From: an uncultured Fusobacterium sp.
GTDB lineage: Bacteria; Fusobacteriota; Fusobacteriia; Fusobacteriales; Fusobacteriaceae
Direction: 5' to 3'
DNA: 59,360 nt
Assembly: GCF_905200055.1 (NCBI RefSeq)
Contig: NZ_CAJKIS010000011.1
Span: 1-59,360, forward strand
In this document: piece by piece, positions 1 to 8,791 of the stretch
Layout of the letters: the number at the start of each line of letters is the position of its first letter
Position numbering within the stretch: the stretch's first letter is position 1
The notes under the pieces: model-generated
The model's input: the letters and a program-made list of their open reading frames with translations, nothing else
Database searches by the model: none
Told to the model about the DNA's origin: nothing
Program-made: the position numbers and the translations under genes

Positions 1-8
1 AAAAAGAG

Positions 9-52
9 AGCTGAGTAAAACATTTTTTTTAAAATGTTACTCAGCTTTTTTT
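9..52 (+). terminator. Intrinsic terminator
   Basis: The arms AGCTGAGT-AACATTTT and AAAATGTT-ACTCAGCT pair over about 16 bp with a 2-nt bulge and are followed by seven Ts. This is a textbook Rho-independent terminator. It probably ends the gene upstream of the window. Confidence 0.85.
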
Positions 53-82
53 ATAATTATGTTAAATTTTGTTTAAAAACTA

Positions 83-111
83 TTGTTAAAAACATTTTTT
101 TATATTATACT
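83..111 (+). promoter_or_regulatory. Candidate promoter of the immunity island
   Basis: TTGTTA (83-88), a 17-bp spacer and TATACT (106-111) form a good sigma-70-type promoter just after the terminator. The start would fall near 118, so the hairpin at 145-214 would lie in the leader of the first mRNA. Confidence 0.55.
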
Positions 112-144
112 TATATTAAATAAATATTTTAAACTCTGTAATAG

Positions 145-214
145 AGAGGTGATGCTTATGACATTAATTGTTTTTTGATAGATCAAAGAGCTATTTTGTC
201 ATGAGCATTTTTTT
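145..214 (+). promoter_or_regulatory. Repeated hairpin leader/attenuator, copy 1
   Basis: Arms 152-163 (ATGCTTATGACA) and 197-208 (TGTCATGAGCAT) pair over 12 bp with one G-T pair, followed by a T run. An inner hairpin TTTGAT/ATCAAA sits in the loop. A related element is at 6221-6289, and the stem differs there by compensating changes, so the structure appears selected. Copy 1 also has a Shine-Dalgarno-like GAGAGGTGAT before ATG 158, which would encode a 6-residue peptide ending at 178. Copy 2 lacks the ATG. Attenuator, terminator or recombination site are all possible. Confidence 0.6.
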
Positions 215-245
215 ATACAAAAATTTCAGAAAAAGGAGGGCAGCT

Positions 246-518
246 ATGACCAATCCAATCAGTGATTTATATATAAAGTTTATGGAAAATGTAGACCCTT
301 ATTTAAGAAGATATCCGTATCTTGTTGGAATAATAGGAGGATTATTATTTTTCTTTGGTGCAATTTTTAATTGGAAATGGATTTGTGATCCTACAGGTTC
401 AAAAAGATTTATGAGAACTGTATATGAAATTTTTGGAGAGAGAGGATTTAGATTTTTTACAGGAGTGTTTGGAGCTATAATAGTGATTTTTTCTTTATCT
501 TTATGGTTAAAAAATTAA
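246..518 (+). CDS. Imm17-like two-TM immunity protein
   Basis: A 90-residue protein with two predicted membrane helices, at about residues 27-45 and 70-87. The loop between them is basic and aromatic (FNWKWICDPTGSKRF, then GERGFRFF). The spacing resembles immunity protein 17, a small membrane family of polymorphic-toxin loci. I chose ATG 246 because AAAGGAGGGC lies 5-10 nt upstream; the longer frame from 168 runs through the hairpin element and has no Shine-Dalgarno. It is the first gene after the leader. Assignment is by pattern, not by a search. Confidence 0.6.
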   Translation: MTNPISDLYIKFMENVDPYLRRYPYLVGIIGGLLFFFGAIFNWKWICDPTGSKRFMRTVYEIFGERGFRFFTGVFGAIIVIFSLSLWLKN

Positions 519-528
519 GGAGGTCAAT

Positions 529-1632
529 ATGAATTTAAAATACAGATGCCCAGAATGTGGAACATCTTTAGGATTTGAAGGTTTATGTTGGAGATGTAGA
601 GCAAAGAAACATAGAGAAGAAGTTGATAATTGGACTGATAAAGAGATAGAAGAAAAAATAAATCAAGTGATAGAAAAGTTAAAAGTTTCGACAGAAGATA
701 ATTTTTATGAAACTGATGAGTATGAAATTTTTCAAGATTTGATGACAAAGGGAATATATGTAGAAGAATTTTCTAAAATAGCTTGTGAAAGAGAGATTTT
801 TTATCCAAGTGAGTTATATTATAATGCTAGTGATGAAGTAAGAGATAAATTAATAGAAAAAATTTTAAATACAAAATCTTCTGATGAGGGAAGTTGCCTT
901 TTACAATGTCTTGCTATGATAGGAGATAAAAAATCACAAGACACTTTATATGAAATGAAAATAAATCCTAAACCTTGGAGAAAAAAACTTTATGTAGATT
1001 CAGACATTTATGCTGAAGAGGGTGGCTGGACTTTTGACAGTGATAATAATTATATAAAACTTAATTATGATAGATGTTTCTCTTTTGAAAAGGGAGAGGA
1101 AAAAGATGAGAATGGAACTTTTATTGCTAGAAAAAGAGGTGAAAAATGTCCACACTGCGGTGGAGAGATAATAGATATTTTAGTGATAGATGGAAGAGAT
1201 GAAAGATTTTCATTTTTAGGTTTAGATGGAATTATTACTGCAAGTTGTTGTCCTAACTGTGTAACTTTAAGCGAGGGAATTTCAAATAGATTTAGCCTTG
1301 ATGGAACAAATGAGATCTTAGAATATGAGGGAGAAGAGGAAAATTATTTTAGAGATGAGATAATAGATGAGATGATAAATAATAATTTTGTTGTTTCTGA
1401 GAAAGAAAAACCACTATTTTATGGAGCATTTACAGATGATGTAAATACAATAGGTGGATTTGCTAATTGGATACAAGACTGGGAATATAGAGAGTGTCTT
1501 GAGTGTGGAAAAAAGATGAAGTATCTTGCTCAAATTCATTGGGATACTATAATGGATTGTGCAGAGGGAACTTTATATATAGAGATATGTCCAGAGTGTA
1601 AGATAATTACTATGTTTCATCAACAAACTTAA
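529..1632 (+). CDS. Zinc-ribbon protein with DUF1963-like C-terminus
   Basis: A 367-residue cytosolic protein. The N-terminus has a CPECG...CWRC zinc ribbon (residues 8-23). A second CPHCG...CCPNC pair lies near 207-242. The C-terminal part has the motif IGGFANWIQ followed by CLECGKKM and CPEC. The GGxPxWxQ-type motif is the hallmark of DUF1963/YwqG proteins, here on a metal-binding scaffold. It follows the Imm17-like gene by 10 nt with an AGGAGG site. Its exact function is unknown; an immunity role is inferred from the neighbours. Confidence 0.6.
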   Translation: MNLKYRCPECGTSLGFEGLCWRCRAKKHREEVDNWTDKEIEEKINQVIEKLKVSTEDNFYETDEYEIFQDLMTKGIYVEEFSKIACEREIFYPSELYYNASDEVRDKLIEKILNTKSSDEGSCLLQCLAMIGDKKSQDTLYEMKINPKPWRKKLYVDSDIYAEEGGWTFDSDNNYIKLNYDRCFSFEKGEEKDENGTFIARKRGEKCPHCGGEIIDILVIDGRDERFSFLGLDGIITASCCPNCVTLSEGISNRFSLDGTNEILEYEGEEENYFRDEIIDEMINNNFVVSEKEKPLFYGAFTDDVNTIGGFANWIQDWEYRECLECGKKMKYLAQIHWDTIMDCAEGTLYIEICPECKIITMFHQQT

Positions 1633-1654
1633 TTTTTAAGGAAATAGTGATAAT

Positions 1655-1837
1655 ATGAAAAACTTTGATATAGTAGCTTTTATATGTGGGATAATAGTTA
1701 TTTATATGATAATTGGTTGTACATTTCTTATTTTAAAACAACTTAAATATAATCTGAAATTTACAGTGATTATCTTTATATCAGTAATAATTGGTTTAGG
1801 ACTTATCTGCCTTTACAATTACTTTAAAAATTTTTAA
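1655..1837 (+). CDS. Small two-TM protein
   Basis: A 60-residue protein made almost entirely of two hydrophobic helices (about residues 6-28 and 35-55) with a short basic turn. An AAGGAAATAG site lies upstream, and it sits in the gap between the zinc-ribbon gene and creD. I do not recognise a family. Its size and place suggest a membrane immunity protein, but that is inference. Confidence 0.55.
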   Translation: MKNFDIVAFICGIIVIYMIIGCTFLILKQLKYNLKFTVIIFISVIIGLGLICLYNYFKNF

Positions 1838-1851
1838 AGTGGAGGTGCAAT

Positions 1852-3150
1852 ATGATTAATTTAAAAAAGAACAATTCTCTTGTTAGAAAAATAGGTTTTC
1901 TTTTTGTTCTTGCTATTTTATTACAAATACCTATATTTTTTATTCATACAATAGTTGATGATAGAGGTTACTCATACAATAATATGGTAGAAGAGATTGG
2001 AAATGAGTGGGGAAGAAAACAAACTATTGCAGGAGTTTTTCTGACAATCCCCTTTGATGATAGTGAGATATATTATGATAATTCAGGAAAAGAGGCAAAG
2101 AGAAAGATTGTAAAAAATTTGGTAATTCTTCCTGATGATTTAAAAGTAAAGGTTTATTTAAAAGATGAAGTTAGAGAAAGGGGTATTTATAAGACAACTG
2201 TATACAATGGAGATATTATTTTAGAGGGAAGTTTTCCAAGTATAAGAAATTCTGTCCCTGCCAATATTTTTCCATACAATATTGGTATTGGGCTTGGGAT
2301 AACTGATACAAAATCTATTATGAAAGTTGAAGAGTTTATAGTTGAGGGGGAAAATATAGAGCTTGAATCAGGAACAGGAGTTACACAACAGGGAATAAAT
2401 ACTGGAATTTCAGGGACTATAAGACAAAATCTTAATCAGAAAGAAAAAATAAATTTCTCTGTAAAATTAAGTTTAAGAGGTAATGAGGGAATAAATATTC
2501 TTCCATTTGGAAAAAATAACCATTTTGAAGTAAGCTCATCTTGGAAAGCTCCAAAATTTTATGGAATTTTACCAAGTGCAAAGGTAATTGATGAAAATGG
2601 ATTTAAAGCAGAATGGGAAGTTTCTTCCTTTGTAAGAAATTATAAGCAAAGTTTTGTAGATGGGTTCTATGATATTACAGAGGGAAAAATCGGAGTAGAT
2701 TTATATGAGGGGGTAACTCATTACAGACAAGTTATGAGAGCTGTAAAATATAGTATGTTGTTTATACTTTTGAGCCTTTTTGTAGTATATATTTTTGAGG
2801 TAACAAGCAAAAGATTTACCCACTATGTTCAATATGGAGTGGTGGGATTCTCACTTACAATGTTTTATTTAGTTTTACTTTCAATGTCAGAATATTTTAG
2901 CTTTGGCTTAGCTTATATTATAGCCACTTTGATGGTGGTAATTCCAAACTCATTGTATATTAAAGCTGTAACTAAAAACAGTAAATATGGAGTTGGAATG
3001 TTGGTATTTTTATCTGGAATCTATGCTGTATTATATTCTATTTTAAAGATGGAGCAATATGCACTTATAACAGGAACACTTTTATTGATGTTAGTTCTTT
3101 ATGTAATGATGTATATTACTAGAAATATTGAGGTTTTAAAGGAGGAGTAA
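1852..3150 (+). CDS. CreD-like inner membrane protein
   Basis: A 432-residue protein with one N-terminal membrane helix (about 14-33), a large extracytoplasmic beta-rich domain (35-300) and about five C-terminal helices (300-425). This is the layout of CreD (formerly Cet), the envelope-integrity protein linked to colicin E2 tolerance in enterobacteria. The N-terminal LxxxIGxLFxLxxLLxIP style and the G-IYKTTVYNGDI segment also fit. The next gene starts 4 nt after its stop. A CbrC homologue, also a colicin-E2-tolerance family, is encoded at 13736 in the same island. No CreBC two-component system is visible. Confidence 0.8.
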   Translation: MINLKKNNSLVRKIGFLFVLAILLQIPIFFIHTIVDDRGYSYNNMVEEIGNEWGRKQTIAGVFLTIPFDDSEIYYDNSGKEAKRKIVKNLVILPDDLKVKVYLKDEVRERGIYKTTVYNGDIILEGSFPSIRNSVPANIFPYNIGIGLGITDTKSIMKVEEFIVEGENIELESGTGVTQQGINTGISGTIRQNLNQKEKINFSVKLSLRGNEGINILPFGKNNHFEVSSSWKAPKFYGILPSAKVIDENGFKAEWEVSSFVRNYKQSFVDGFYDITEGKIGVDLYEGVTHYRQVMRAVKYSMLFILLSLFVVYIFEVTSKRFTHYVQYGVVGFSLTMFYLVLLSMSEYFSFGLAYIIATLMVVIPNSLYIKAVTKNSKYGVGMLVFLSGIYAVLYSILKMEQYALITGTLLLMLVLYVMMYITRNIEVLKEE

Positions 3151-3153
3151 AGT

Positions 3154-4041
3154 ATGGAAAAGAAAAAATTAAGCGAAGAAGAAGTAAGATTCAACAATGA
3201 AATCAAAAAAATTGTTTTAGATATTTTAGAAAAAAATAAAAAGCCTATGATTGAGATTAGTTTATCAGATGAGAAACCAAATCTATTCCAAAGTAAATTT
3301 GGTGGAGTTCCATACTTACCTAAAGATAAAGAAGTTCCTAAAAATAAAGAAAATGAACAACTAACTTTACTTGCTCAAATAAATATAGATGAGTTACCAG
3401 AGAATAATATTTATCCAATGAAAGAGGGAATCTTGCAATTTTGGATATTAAATGATGATATTCTTGGACTTGATTATGATACACATTTAGGAGATGGATT
3501 TAAAGTTGTTTATTATAAAGAGATTGATAAAAGTGTAACAGAAGAAGAAATTTTAGAAAAATATAAACCTTATAAAGATGAAGATAGTTATTTTCCAATA
3601 GAAGGAGAGTTCTCTTTAAATTTTAAGTTAACAGATGGATATTTTTCAGATAGTAATGATGATTTTAGAGAGATAGTAGATAGAGAGATGAAAAAATTTT
3701 ATGATGAAAATAAAGATAAATATAGTGAGATATTAAAAATATATGATAAGGAAAATCAATTAAATTACTGGGAAATATGGGATATTTTAGAAGAAGATAA
3801 GAAGATTGGAAAAAAATTATTTGGAGCAGGACATAAGATAGGTGGATTCCCTGATTTTACTCAATCTGATATTAGAGAAGTTGGAGATTATGAAATACTA
3901 CTACTTCAAATAGATAGTGATAGAACAGAGAAAAATGAGATTATGTGGGGAGATTGTGGAATTGCTAATTTCTTTATAAGGGAAAAAGATTTAAAAGAGT
4001 TTAATTTTAATAAAGCAATATATAATTGGGATTGTTGTTAA
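3154..4041 (+). CDS. DUF1963 (YwqG-like) protein
   Basis: A 295-residue protein with the DUF1963 signature set: FGGVPYLPK near residue 50, LLAQIN near 73, GHKIGGFPDFTQ near 230, LLLQIDSD near 250, and a C-terminal GDCGIANFFI. The family is found beside toxins of contact-dependent and secretion systems and is treated as an immunity family; biochemistry is lacking. It is 3 nt from creD and 12 nt from the next gene, so clearly in an operon. Confidence 0.8.
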   Translation: MEKKKLSEEEVRFNNEIKKIVLDILEKNKKPMIEISLSDEKPNLFQSKFGGVPYLPKDKEVPKNKENEQLTLLAQINIDELPENNIYPMKEGILQFWILNDDILGLDYDTHLGDGFKVVYYKEIDKSVTEEEILEKYKPYKDEDSYFPIEGEFSLNFKLTDGYFSDSNDDFREIVDREMKKFYDENKDKYSEILKIYDKENQLNYWEIWDILEEDKKIGKKLFGAGHKIGGFPDFTQSDIREVGDYEILLLQIDSDRTEKNEIMWGDCGIANFFIREKDLKEFNFNKAIYNWDCC

Positions 4042-4053
4042 GGAGGAAAGTTT

Positions 4054-4443
4054 ATGAGTTATGATTTAATGGCATTTGAAATTTCTAAAGCACCAAAAGA
4101 TAAAGAAGAATTTTTAAAATGGTATGATAACCAAGCTGAATGGGAAGAAGATCACGATTATGACGATATAAATGTTTCATCAGAAAAACTTCAAAATTTC
4201 TATAAAGAGATGATAAAAACTTTTCTCCCTATGAATGGAGAGGAGTGTCCAAGTGATGAGGAGATAGAAAATAATCCTGAACTAGAAGAATATTTAACAG
4301 ATTATTGTATAGGTTATGATGTAATATATGTTGCTTTTTCTTGGGATAAATCTGAAGAGGCATATAATTTAATGAAAGAGCTTTGTAAAAAATATGAAGT
4401 TGGATTTTTTGATGTAAGTGGAGATGAAGAGATTTTCTATTAA
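4054..4443 (+). CDS. Conserved hypothetical, acidic immunity-like
   Basis: A 129-residue acidic protein starting MSYDLMAFE, with APKDKEEFLKWYDNQ near residue 14 and a C-terminal VGFFDVSGDEE. I recall this start and end pattern from small conserved proteins in polymorphic-toxin neighbourhoods but cannot name a family. AAGGAGGAAAG precedes the ATG. The high Asp/Glu content is shared by many neighbours and is typical of proteins that bind basic toxin domains. Confidence 0.5.
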   Translation: MSYDLMAFEISKAPKDKEEFLKWYDNQAEWEEDHDYDDINVSSEKLQNFYKEMIKTFLPMNGEECPSDEEIENNPELEEYLTDYCIGYDVIYVAFSWDKSEEAYNLMKELCKKYEVGFFDVSGDEEIFY

Positions 4444-4467
4444 TAGAATAGATTGAGGAGGAAAAAA

Positions 4468-5250
4468 GTGATTAAAGTTGATTATAATAAATGTATCAAA
4501 TGTAAAATGTGTATTAAGGATTGTTTTCCAGAAAATATTATATTTGAAGATGAAAAGATAAAAATAAAAGGTGAATGTATGATGTGTGGGCATTGTGTGG
4601 CTATCTGTCCAACTAATGCTATAACTTTTGAAGGTTATGAAGAAACAAAAGATTTAAAAGAATTAAACTCAAAGATAGAGCCAGAAACTTTTTTAAATTT
4701 TGTAAAATCTAGAAGAAGTATCAGACATTTTAAAGATAAAAAATTAGATAAAGATACTATCAAAAAATTATTAGAAGTTGGTAGATATAGTCCAACAGGA
4801 GCTAATATACAAGATGTAAAATATTATGTTATTCAAGATAGCTTAGAAGAGTTTAAACCACTTGTTTGGGAAGGAATAAATAATCTCGTTAACTCAGATG
4901 AAAAAAATCTATTTTTAAAAAGATATAAAAATAGATTTATAAAAATGTATAGAACTTATAAAACAGATGATAAGCTTTTCTTTAAAGCTCCAATGGTTTT
5001 AGTTATTACAAGTTCAAATAAAATCAATGGAATATTAGCAGGGGATAAAATTGAAATAATGGCTAATATGATGGGATTAGGTGTTCTTTTTAGTGGATTT
5101 ATAGAAATGGGAATTATGCACAATGAAGAACTTGTTAAAAAATTCAAATTAAATAAAAACTCTATATGTGCTTGTATGTTGATAGGATACCCAAATATAA
5201 ATTATCAACGTACTGCTCCTAGAAAAGATATTAATATAGAATGGTTATAA
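4468..5250 (+). CDS. Ferredoxin-nitroreductase fusion protein
   Basis: A 260-residue protein. The N-terminus has two 4Fe-4S motifs (CIKCKMCIKDC at about 8-18 and CMMCGHCVAICP at about 38-49), then a nitroreductase domain starting SRRSIRHFK and containing SPTGANIQD (FMN-binding type). It probably reduces a small molecule with FMN. I chose GTG 4468 because GAGGAGG lies 6 nt before it; an earlier TTG (4453) would place the Shine-Dalgarno inside the gene. It is the only obvious enzyme among the immunity-like genes before the prophage, and its link to them is unclear. Confidence 0.85.
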   Translation: MIKVDYNKCIKCKMCIKDCFPENIIFEDEKIKIKGECMMCGHCVAICPTNAITFEGYEETKDLKELNSKIEPETFLNFVKSRRSIRHFKDKKLDKDTIKKLLEVGRYSPTGANIQDVKYYVIQDSLEEFKPLVWEGINNLVNSDEKNLFLKRYKNRFIKMYRTYKTDDKLFFKAPMVLVITSSNKINGILAGDKIEIMANMMGLGVLFSGFIEMGIMHNEELVKKFKLNKNSICACMLIGYPNINYQRTAPRKDINIEWL

Positions 5251-5279
5251 ATCTCAAAAGTTTTATAGGAGGTATATTT

Positions 5280-5861
5280 ATGTTAAAAATTGAAGATATT
5301 TTAAGAGAAGATTTTGATTGGGAAAATGTAGAGATTGATGAAGAGGAGTTTGATGAGTTAGAAACAGCTTTAATTATAGATTACCTAAAGAAAAACACTG
5401 CAAAAGAGAGACAACTTTTAGCAATAGATTGGAACTTTGATAATTCTAAAGAAGTTATTAAATGGATAGCAGAACAACCAGATACTGACAAAGGGACAGC
5501 TTTATTTTTATATTGGTATATGAATCCTCAAGAATTTAAACAATATGAAAATAGAGAAGATTGTAAAAAGAAAGATTCTTGGCTTTTGGAAGATTATGAT
5601 ATTGTGGAAACTCTTGAGAAAAATTATATTTCAGGATTTTATAAAAATCAAAAATATGCTTTTGACCCTAAAAATGATATATATTCTGGCTATGATTGGA
5701 CAAATGAAGTTGATGAAGATGAGATGAAAGCTGAGATACCAAAAGAGATGTATATAGCTTTAGAGGGAGAAGTTTTGGAAAGTCCAGGTTGGGGAGAAGG
5801 AATACCTGATGAAATTATTCCTATTTTTGATAAACTTTGCGAAGCATTAGATGAAGAGTAG
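5280..5861 (+). CDS. DUF4274-like immunity-type protein
   Basis: A 193-residue acidic protein. The segment DWNFDNSKEVIKWIAEQP followed by DKGTALFLYWYMNP matches the DUF4274 pattern (W-x-G/N-x-x-V-x-x-x-I-x-x-x-P, then GTAL-x-LYW). I chose ATG 5280, preceded by TAGGAGGTATATTT; a longer frame from 5241 overlaps the upstream gene without a binding site. The function is unknown. It lies 29 nt after the nitroreductase gene and 10 nt before the DUF5713 gene. Confidence 0.65.
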   Translation: MLKIEDILREDFDWENVEIDEEEFDELETALIIDYLKKNTAKERQLLAIDWNFDNSKEVIKWIAEQPDTDKGTALFLYWYMNPQEFKQYENREDCKKKDSWLLEDYDIVETLEKNYISGFYKNQKYAFDPKNDIYSGYDWTNEVDEDEMKAEIPKEMYIALEGEVLESPGWGEGIPDEIIPIFDKLCEALDEE

Positions 5862-5871
5862 GAGGTAAATT

Positions 5872-6201
5872 ATGAAAAAATTAAATTCAGATTTTGTTTA
5901 TTTGAAAGATATGTATAATGATGATTATTACCCAAGATTTTTAGTAGATAAAGTAAAAGATTGTATAGTGGAAGTAGTTGAGTTTTTAGAGAAAGAGGAA
6001 TACGAAGATTTAGAAGAGGTTCAAGAAAAACTTGATGAGATGACAGAAAAAATTAATGATCTGCAAGAAGAATTTGATGAAAATGATAGTGAGATTGAAA
6101 CAGTGGCAAGAGATAGTATCGGAGTAACTGTTGAAAAAATACTTAATTATTTTGAAATAGATATTGATATAGAGGAAGCGATAAGAGAAAGAGATTGGTA
6201 A
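5872..6201 (+). CDS. DUF5713 family protein
   Basis: A 109-residue acidic helical protein with the family signature: YLKDMYNDDYYPRFLVDK at about 11-28, NDLQEEFDENDSEIETVAR in the middle, and the terminal ERDW. DUF5713 proteins are immunity-like and often beside DUF1963 and DUF4274 genes. AGGAGGTAAATT precedes the start. It is the last gene before the second hairpin element. Confidence 0.75.
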   Translation: MKKLNSDFVYLKDMYNDDYYPRFLVDKVKDCIVEVVEFLEKEEYEDLEEVQEKLDEMTEKINDLQEEFDENDSEIETVARDSIGVTVEKILNYFEIDIDIEEAIRERDW

Positions 6202-6220
6202 AATTAAATAAAACTTAAAG

Positions 6221-6289
6221 AGAGGTGATGCTTACGATAATAATTGTTTTTAAAAATTAAGTAGCAATTTTATCGTGAGCATTTTTTTA
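6221..6289 (+). promoter_or_regulatory. Repeated hairpin leader/attenuator, copy 2
   Basis: Related to the element at 145-214: AGAGGTGATGCTTA, a conserved TAATTGTTTTT and GAGCATTTTTTTAT are shared. Arms 6228-6240 and 6270-6282 pair over 13 bp. Compared with copy 1, T-A has become C-G at one stem pair and C-G has become T-A at another, which preserves pairing. The T run makes it terminator-competent. It lies between the DUF5713 and Imm51 genes. Confidence 0.6.
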
Positions 6290-6312
6290 TTTATGAAGAA
6301 TGAGGAGGAATT

Positions 6313-6660
6313 ATGAATAAAGAATTTGAAGAAAAAATAAGACCATTTTTTTGGGTAGAACATGATACTTCATATTCAGTTTGTTTAACAGTAGGAGAGT
6401 ATTTACAAGAAGTATTTGATACTCGTGAAGATGAAGGATTTGAAGGAAATGGATATGATTGGGCTAGTTTAGCACAAGTATTTTTAGATGAAAAATGTCC
6501 AGAGTTACAAGAGAAGATAGGTTTTGACCCAGAGGGAAGTATGTTTGTAACATATTCAAAAGATAAAGAGTCTTTAGTTGAATTTATTTATAAATTTAAA
6601 GAAACTTGTGAAAATAGGAAAGAAATTTTAGATTTATTTACTAGAGCTGAATTAGACTAA
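6313..6660 (+). CDS. Imm51 family immunity protein
   Basis: A 115-residue protein with a strong family pattern: IRPFFWVEHD near residue 8, DEGFEGNGYDWASLAQVF at about 39-56, then CPELQEKIGFDPEGSMFVTY. Immunity protein 51 is predicted to neutralise toxin domains of polymorphic toxin systems. AGGAGGAATT precedes the start. It begins the second gene block after hairpin copy 2, and 53 nt separate it from the next gene. Confidence 0.8.
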   Translation: MNKEFEEKIRPFFWVEHDTSYSVCLTVGEYLQEVFDTREDEGFEGNGYDWASLAQVFLDEKCPELQEKIGFDPEGSMFVTYSKDKESLVEFIYKFKETCENRKEILDLFTRAELD

Positions 6661-6713
6661 AAAAGAAAATATTATATATTTAAAAGAACAACACTCTTAA
6701 AAAAGGTGGTTAT

Positions 6714-8789
6714 ATGGAAAGATATAATTTATCAGCAGAGCATATAGTTAAACTATTATATAGAAAAAAGATTAATAGGGTAACTACCACAAACTCAGAA
6801 AACTTTTTTAATAGCCCTATTTTTGCAGAAGTTTTTGGAAATAATTCTTCAAATAATAATTATAAAATAAGTTGGGAAGAGATAAACAGAACAGAAATCA
6901 GATTAAAAACCAATCTTCCTAGAGTTTTAAGAAGATATTATCATGAGTGTGGAGATTTTGATATAAATAGATGTTTAAGTAGTATTTTAAATTTAGATGA
7001 GATTGGATTTTCTCATGATTGGGAAAAAGAAGCTTTAGAAGATGATGAAACTCCTAAAGATGAGATAGAAAAAACATTAAAAGAGATAGATAATTTTTTA
7101 ATATTTTGGACAGAAAATCAAGGTGTATGGAATGCAGGTATAAAAAAAGAGGATCTATCTTTAGAAAATTCCCCTGTATATATGACAACCAATGATGATT
7201 TATATTCTTGGGAAAAAGTAACAGATGATATTGATACTTTTATAATACTGCAAGTTTTAGATAATTTACAAAGCAGTGGATTTTATTTTTTAACTTTTGA
7301 TAGTGAAGAGATAGATTTTCTTTTACAAGATAAAAAAATCTCAAAAGATGAACTGTTAAAAAATCCATTTAAGATAAAAGAGAGAAATTTAAAGTTTCCC
7401 ATTTATTTAAACTATGATTATAAAGGAGATAAAATCTATATTTTTCAAATGAAAGATGATAAGTTTGAGAAATGCTTTTTAATAAAGCCAAGTGTAGAAA
7501 AAGACGAAACTTCTTATGCTGATAAAATTTTATTAAAAATAACTGAGATTTTATCTTTTAACAATAGAGAGGTTGTAAAAAAATTAGAATTAATTTTAGA
7601 AGATTTTAATAAATATTTAAGAAATGATATAAATTTCAGATATTTTGATGATGAGATAAATGCTCTTTCTGATAAAGAGAAAATTAAATTAAAAAAAATA
7701 GAATTAAAAATTGTGGCTATGATTTTACTTTTAAGCGAAAATGGATATATTTGCTATCTTGATTGGAAATGTGAACTAGAAGATTTTCAAATGATTTCTG
7801 ATGTGATGAAAAAAGTTGGTATAGATGAAAATATCTGTAATATTGAAGATTTAAACCTTGATGAAGATGATGATATAGAGATTTGGAGTGAAGAGTTTAA
7901 CAAAGTATTTAGCAAGAAAGATATTTTCATTGGAAATATTAATACTAGCTCTGATAGTTATTCTATTTTCCTTATAAATAGAAAAAACTTGGAAAAATTA
8001 AGAGAATTAGGAAATAGAATTAATATGAAAATAGATTTTTTAAATTACTCACAGGAGGAAAAAACTATGTGGCAAGAGATGTATGAGAGAAATAAAGAGA
8101 AATTTAGATGTAAGATAGATTTAGAAAGCTATTTCATTGAAAAGAAAATAGGAAAAATGGAAGTTGATACTTTAGAGATTGGAGAAGTTAATCTGCCTAC
8201 TGGGGAAATTTTAGCTTGTGATCCATTAGTAGAACTTGGAGAGGTAAAAACATATCTTCAAAAAACTCCTCTTGGAAAATTTCCTGTAAAAATAGCTGTG
8301 GTATTAAGTGAAGATTATGGAGATAGATATGCTTGTGTAAAAGTTGAATTTAATAAAAATAAACCAGTAGTTTATGAATTAGCTGTAACAGGAAATGAAA
8401 AAGAAATGGACGAGGCTAAGGAAGATGAATATTATGGTTTTGGTGTAGATGCAGGAATGGGTTGTGTAGCAGATAAAAAAGCTCAAGAGGAATATTCAAA
8501 ATATTGGAAAAAACTTGAAGAGGAAGGGGCAGACAATCTTTATGATGATATTTTTGAAGAACTGTTAGAAGATAGTTTTAAAAAATTCCCTAAATATCAA
8601 AGAGATGGTGGAGATTGGGCTAACTTTATAATTCCTGACACTGATTTAAATATCCCTGTTTTTGCTTCAGGTTGGGGAGATGGATATTATCCTTGTTATT
8701 TTGGATATGATGAAAAAGGAGAACTTTGTGGATTCTATATTCACTTTATAGGTATTGAAAGAGAGTATTCTGACGAAGAGGAGGAATAA
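6714..8789 (+). CDS. SMI1/SUKH-like and DUF4241 fusion protein
   Basis: A 691-residue cytosolic protein. Residues 1-230 resemble SMI1/KNR4 (SUKH) immunity domains: LPRVLRRYYHECGDF near 65 and FLIFWTENQGVWNAGI near 128. The middle, 230-480, is unassigned. Residues 490-685 match DUF4241: LPTGEILACDPLVEL, FPVKIAVVL, YGFGVDAGMGCVAD, then SGWGDGYYPCYFGYDEKG. Both ends are immunity-type folds, so the gene may give resistance to two toxin classes. AAAAGGTGG precedes the start. The downstream gene begins 2 nt after the stop. Confidence 0.7.
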   Translation: MERYNLSAEHIVKLLYRKKINRVTTTNSENFFNSPIFAEVFGNNSSNNNYKISWEEINRTEIRLKTNLPRVLRRYYHECGDFDINRCLSSILNLDEIGFSHDWEKEALEDDETPKDEIEKTLKEIDNFLIFWTENQGVWNAGIKKEDLSLENSPVYMTTNDDLYSWEKVTDDIDTFIILQVLDNLQSSGFYFLTFDSEEIDFLLQDKKISKDELLKNPFKIKERNLKFPIYLNYDYKGDKIYIFQMKDDKFEKCFLIKPSVEKDETSYADKILLKITEILSFNNREVVKKLELILEDFNKYLRNDINFRYFDDEINALSDKEKIKLKKIELKIVAMILLLSENGYICYLDWKCELEDFQMISDVMKKVGIDENICNIEDLNLDEDDDIEIWSEEFNKVFSKKDIFIGNINTSSDSYSIFLINRKNLEKLRELGNRINMKIDFLNYSQEEKTMWQEMYERNKEKFRCKIDLESYFIEKKIGKMEVDTLEIGEVNLPTGEILACDPLVELGEVKTYLQKTPLGKFPVKIAVVLSEDYGDRYACVKVEFNKNKPVVYELAVTGNEKEMDEAKEDEYYGFGVDAGMGCVADKKAQEEYSKYWKKLEEEGADNLYDDIFEELLEDSFKKFPKYQRDGGDWANFIIPDTDLNIPVFASGWGDGYYPCYFGYDEKGELCGFYIHFIGIEREYSDEEEE

Positions 8790-8791
8790 TT

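Noticed and set aside
168..518. Longer 116-residue start for the Imm17-like gene
   Set aside because: It starts inside the hairpin element, has no Shine-Dalgarno, and adds a basic stretch before an intact family-like protein that has AAAGGAGGGC before ATG 246.
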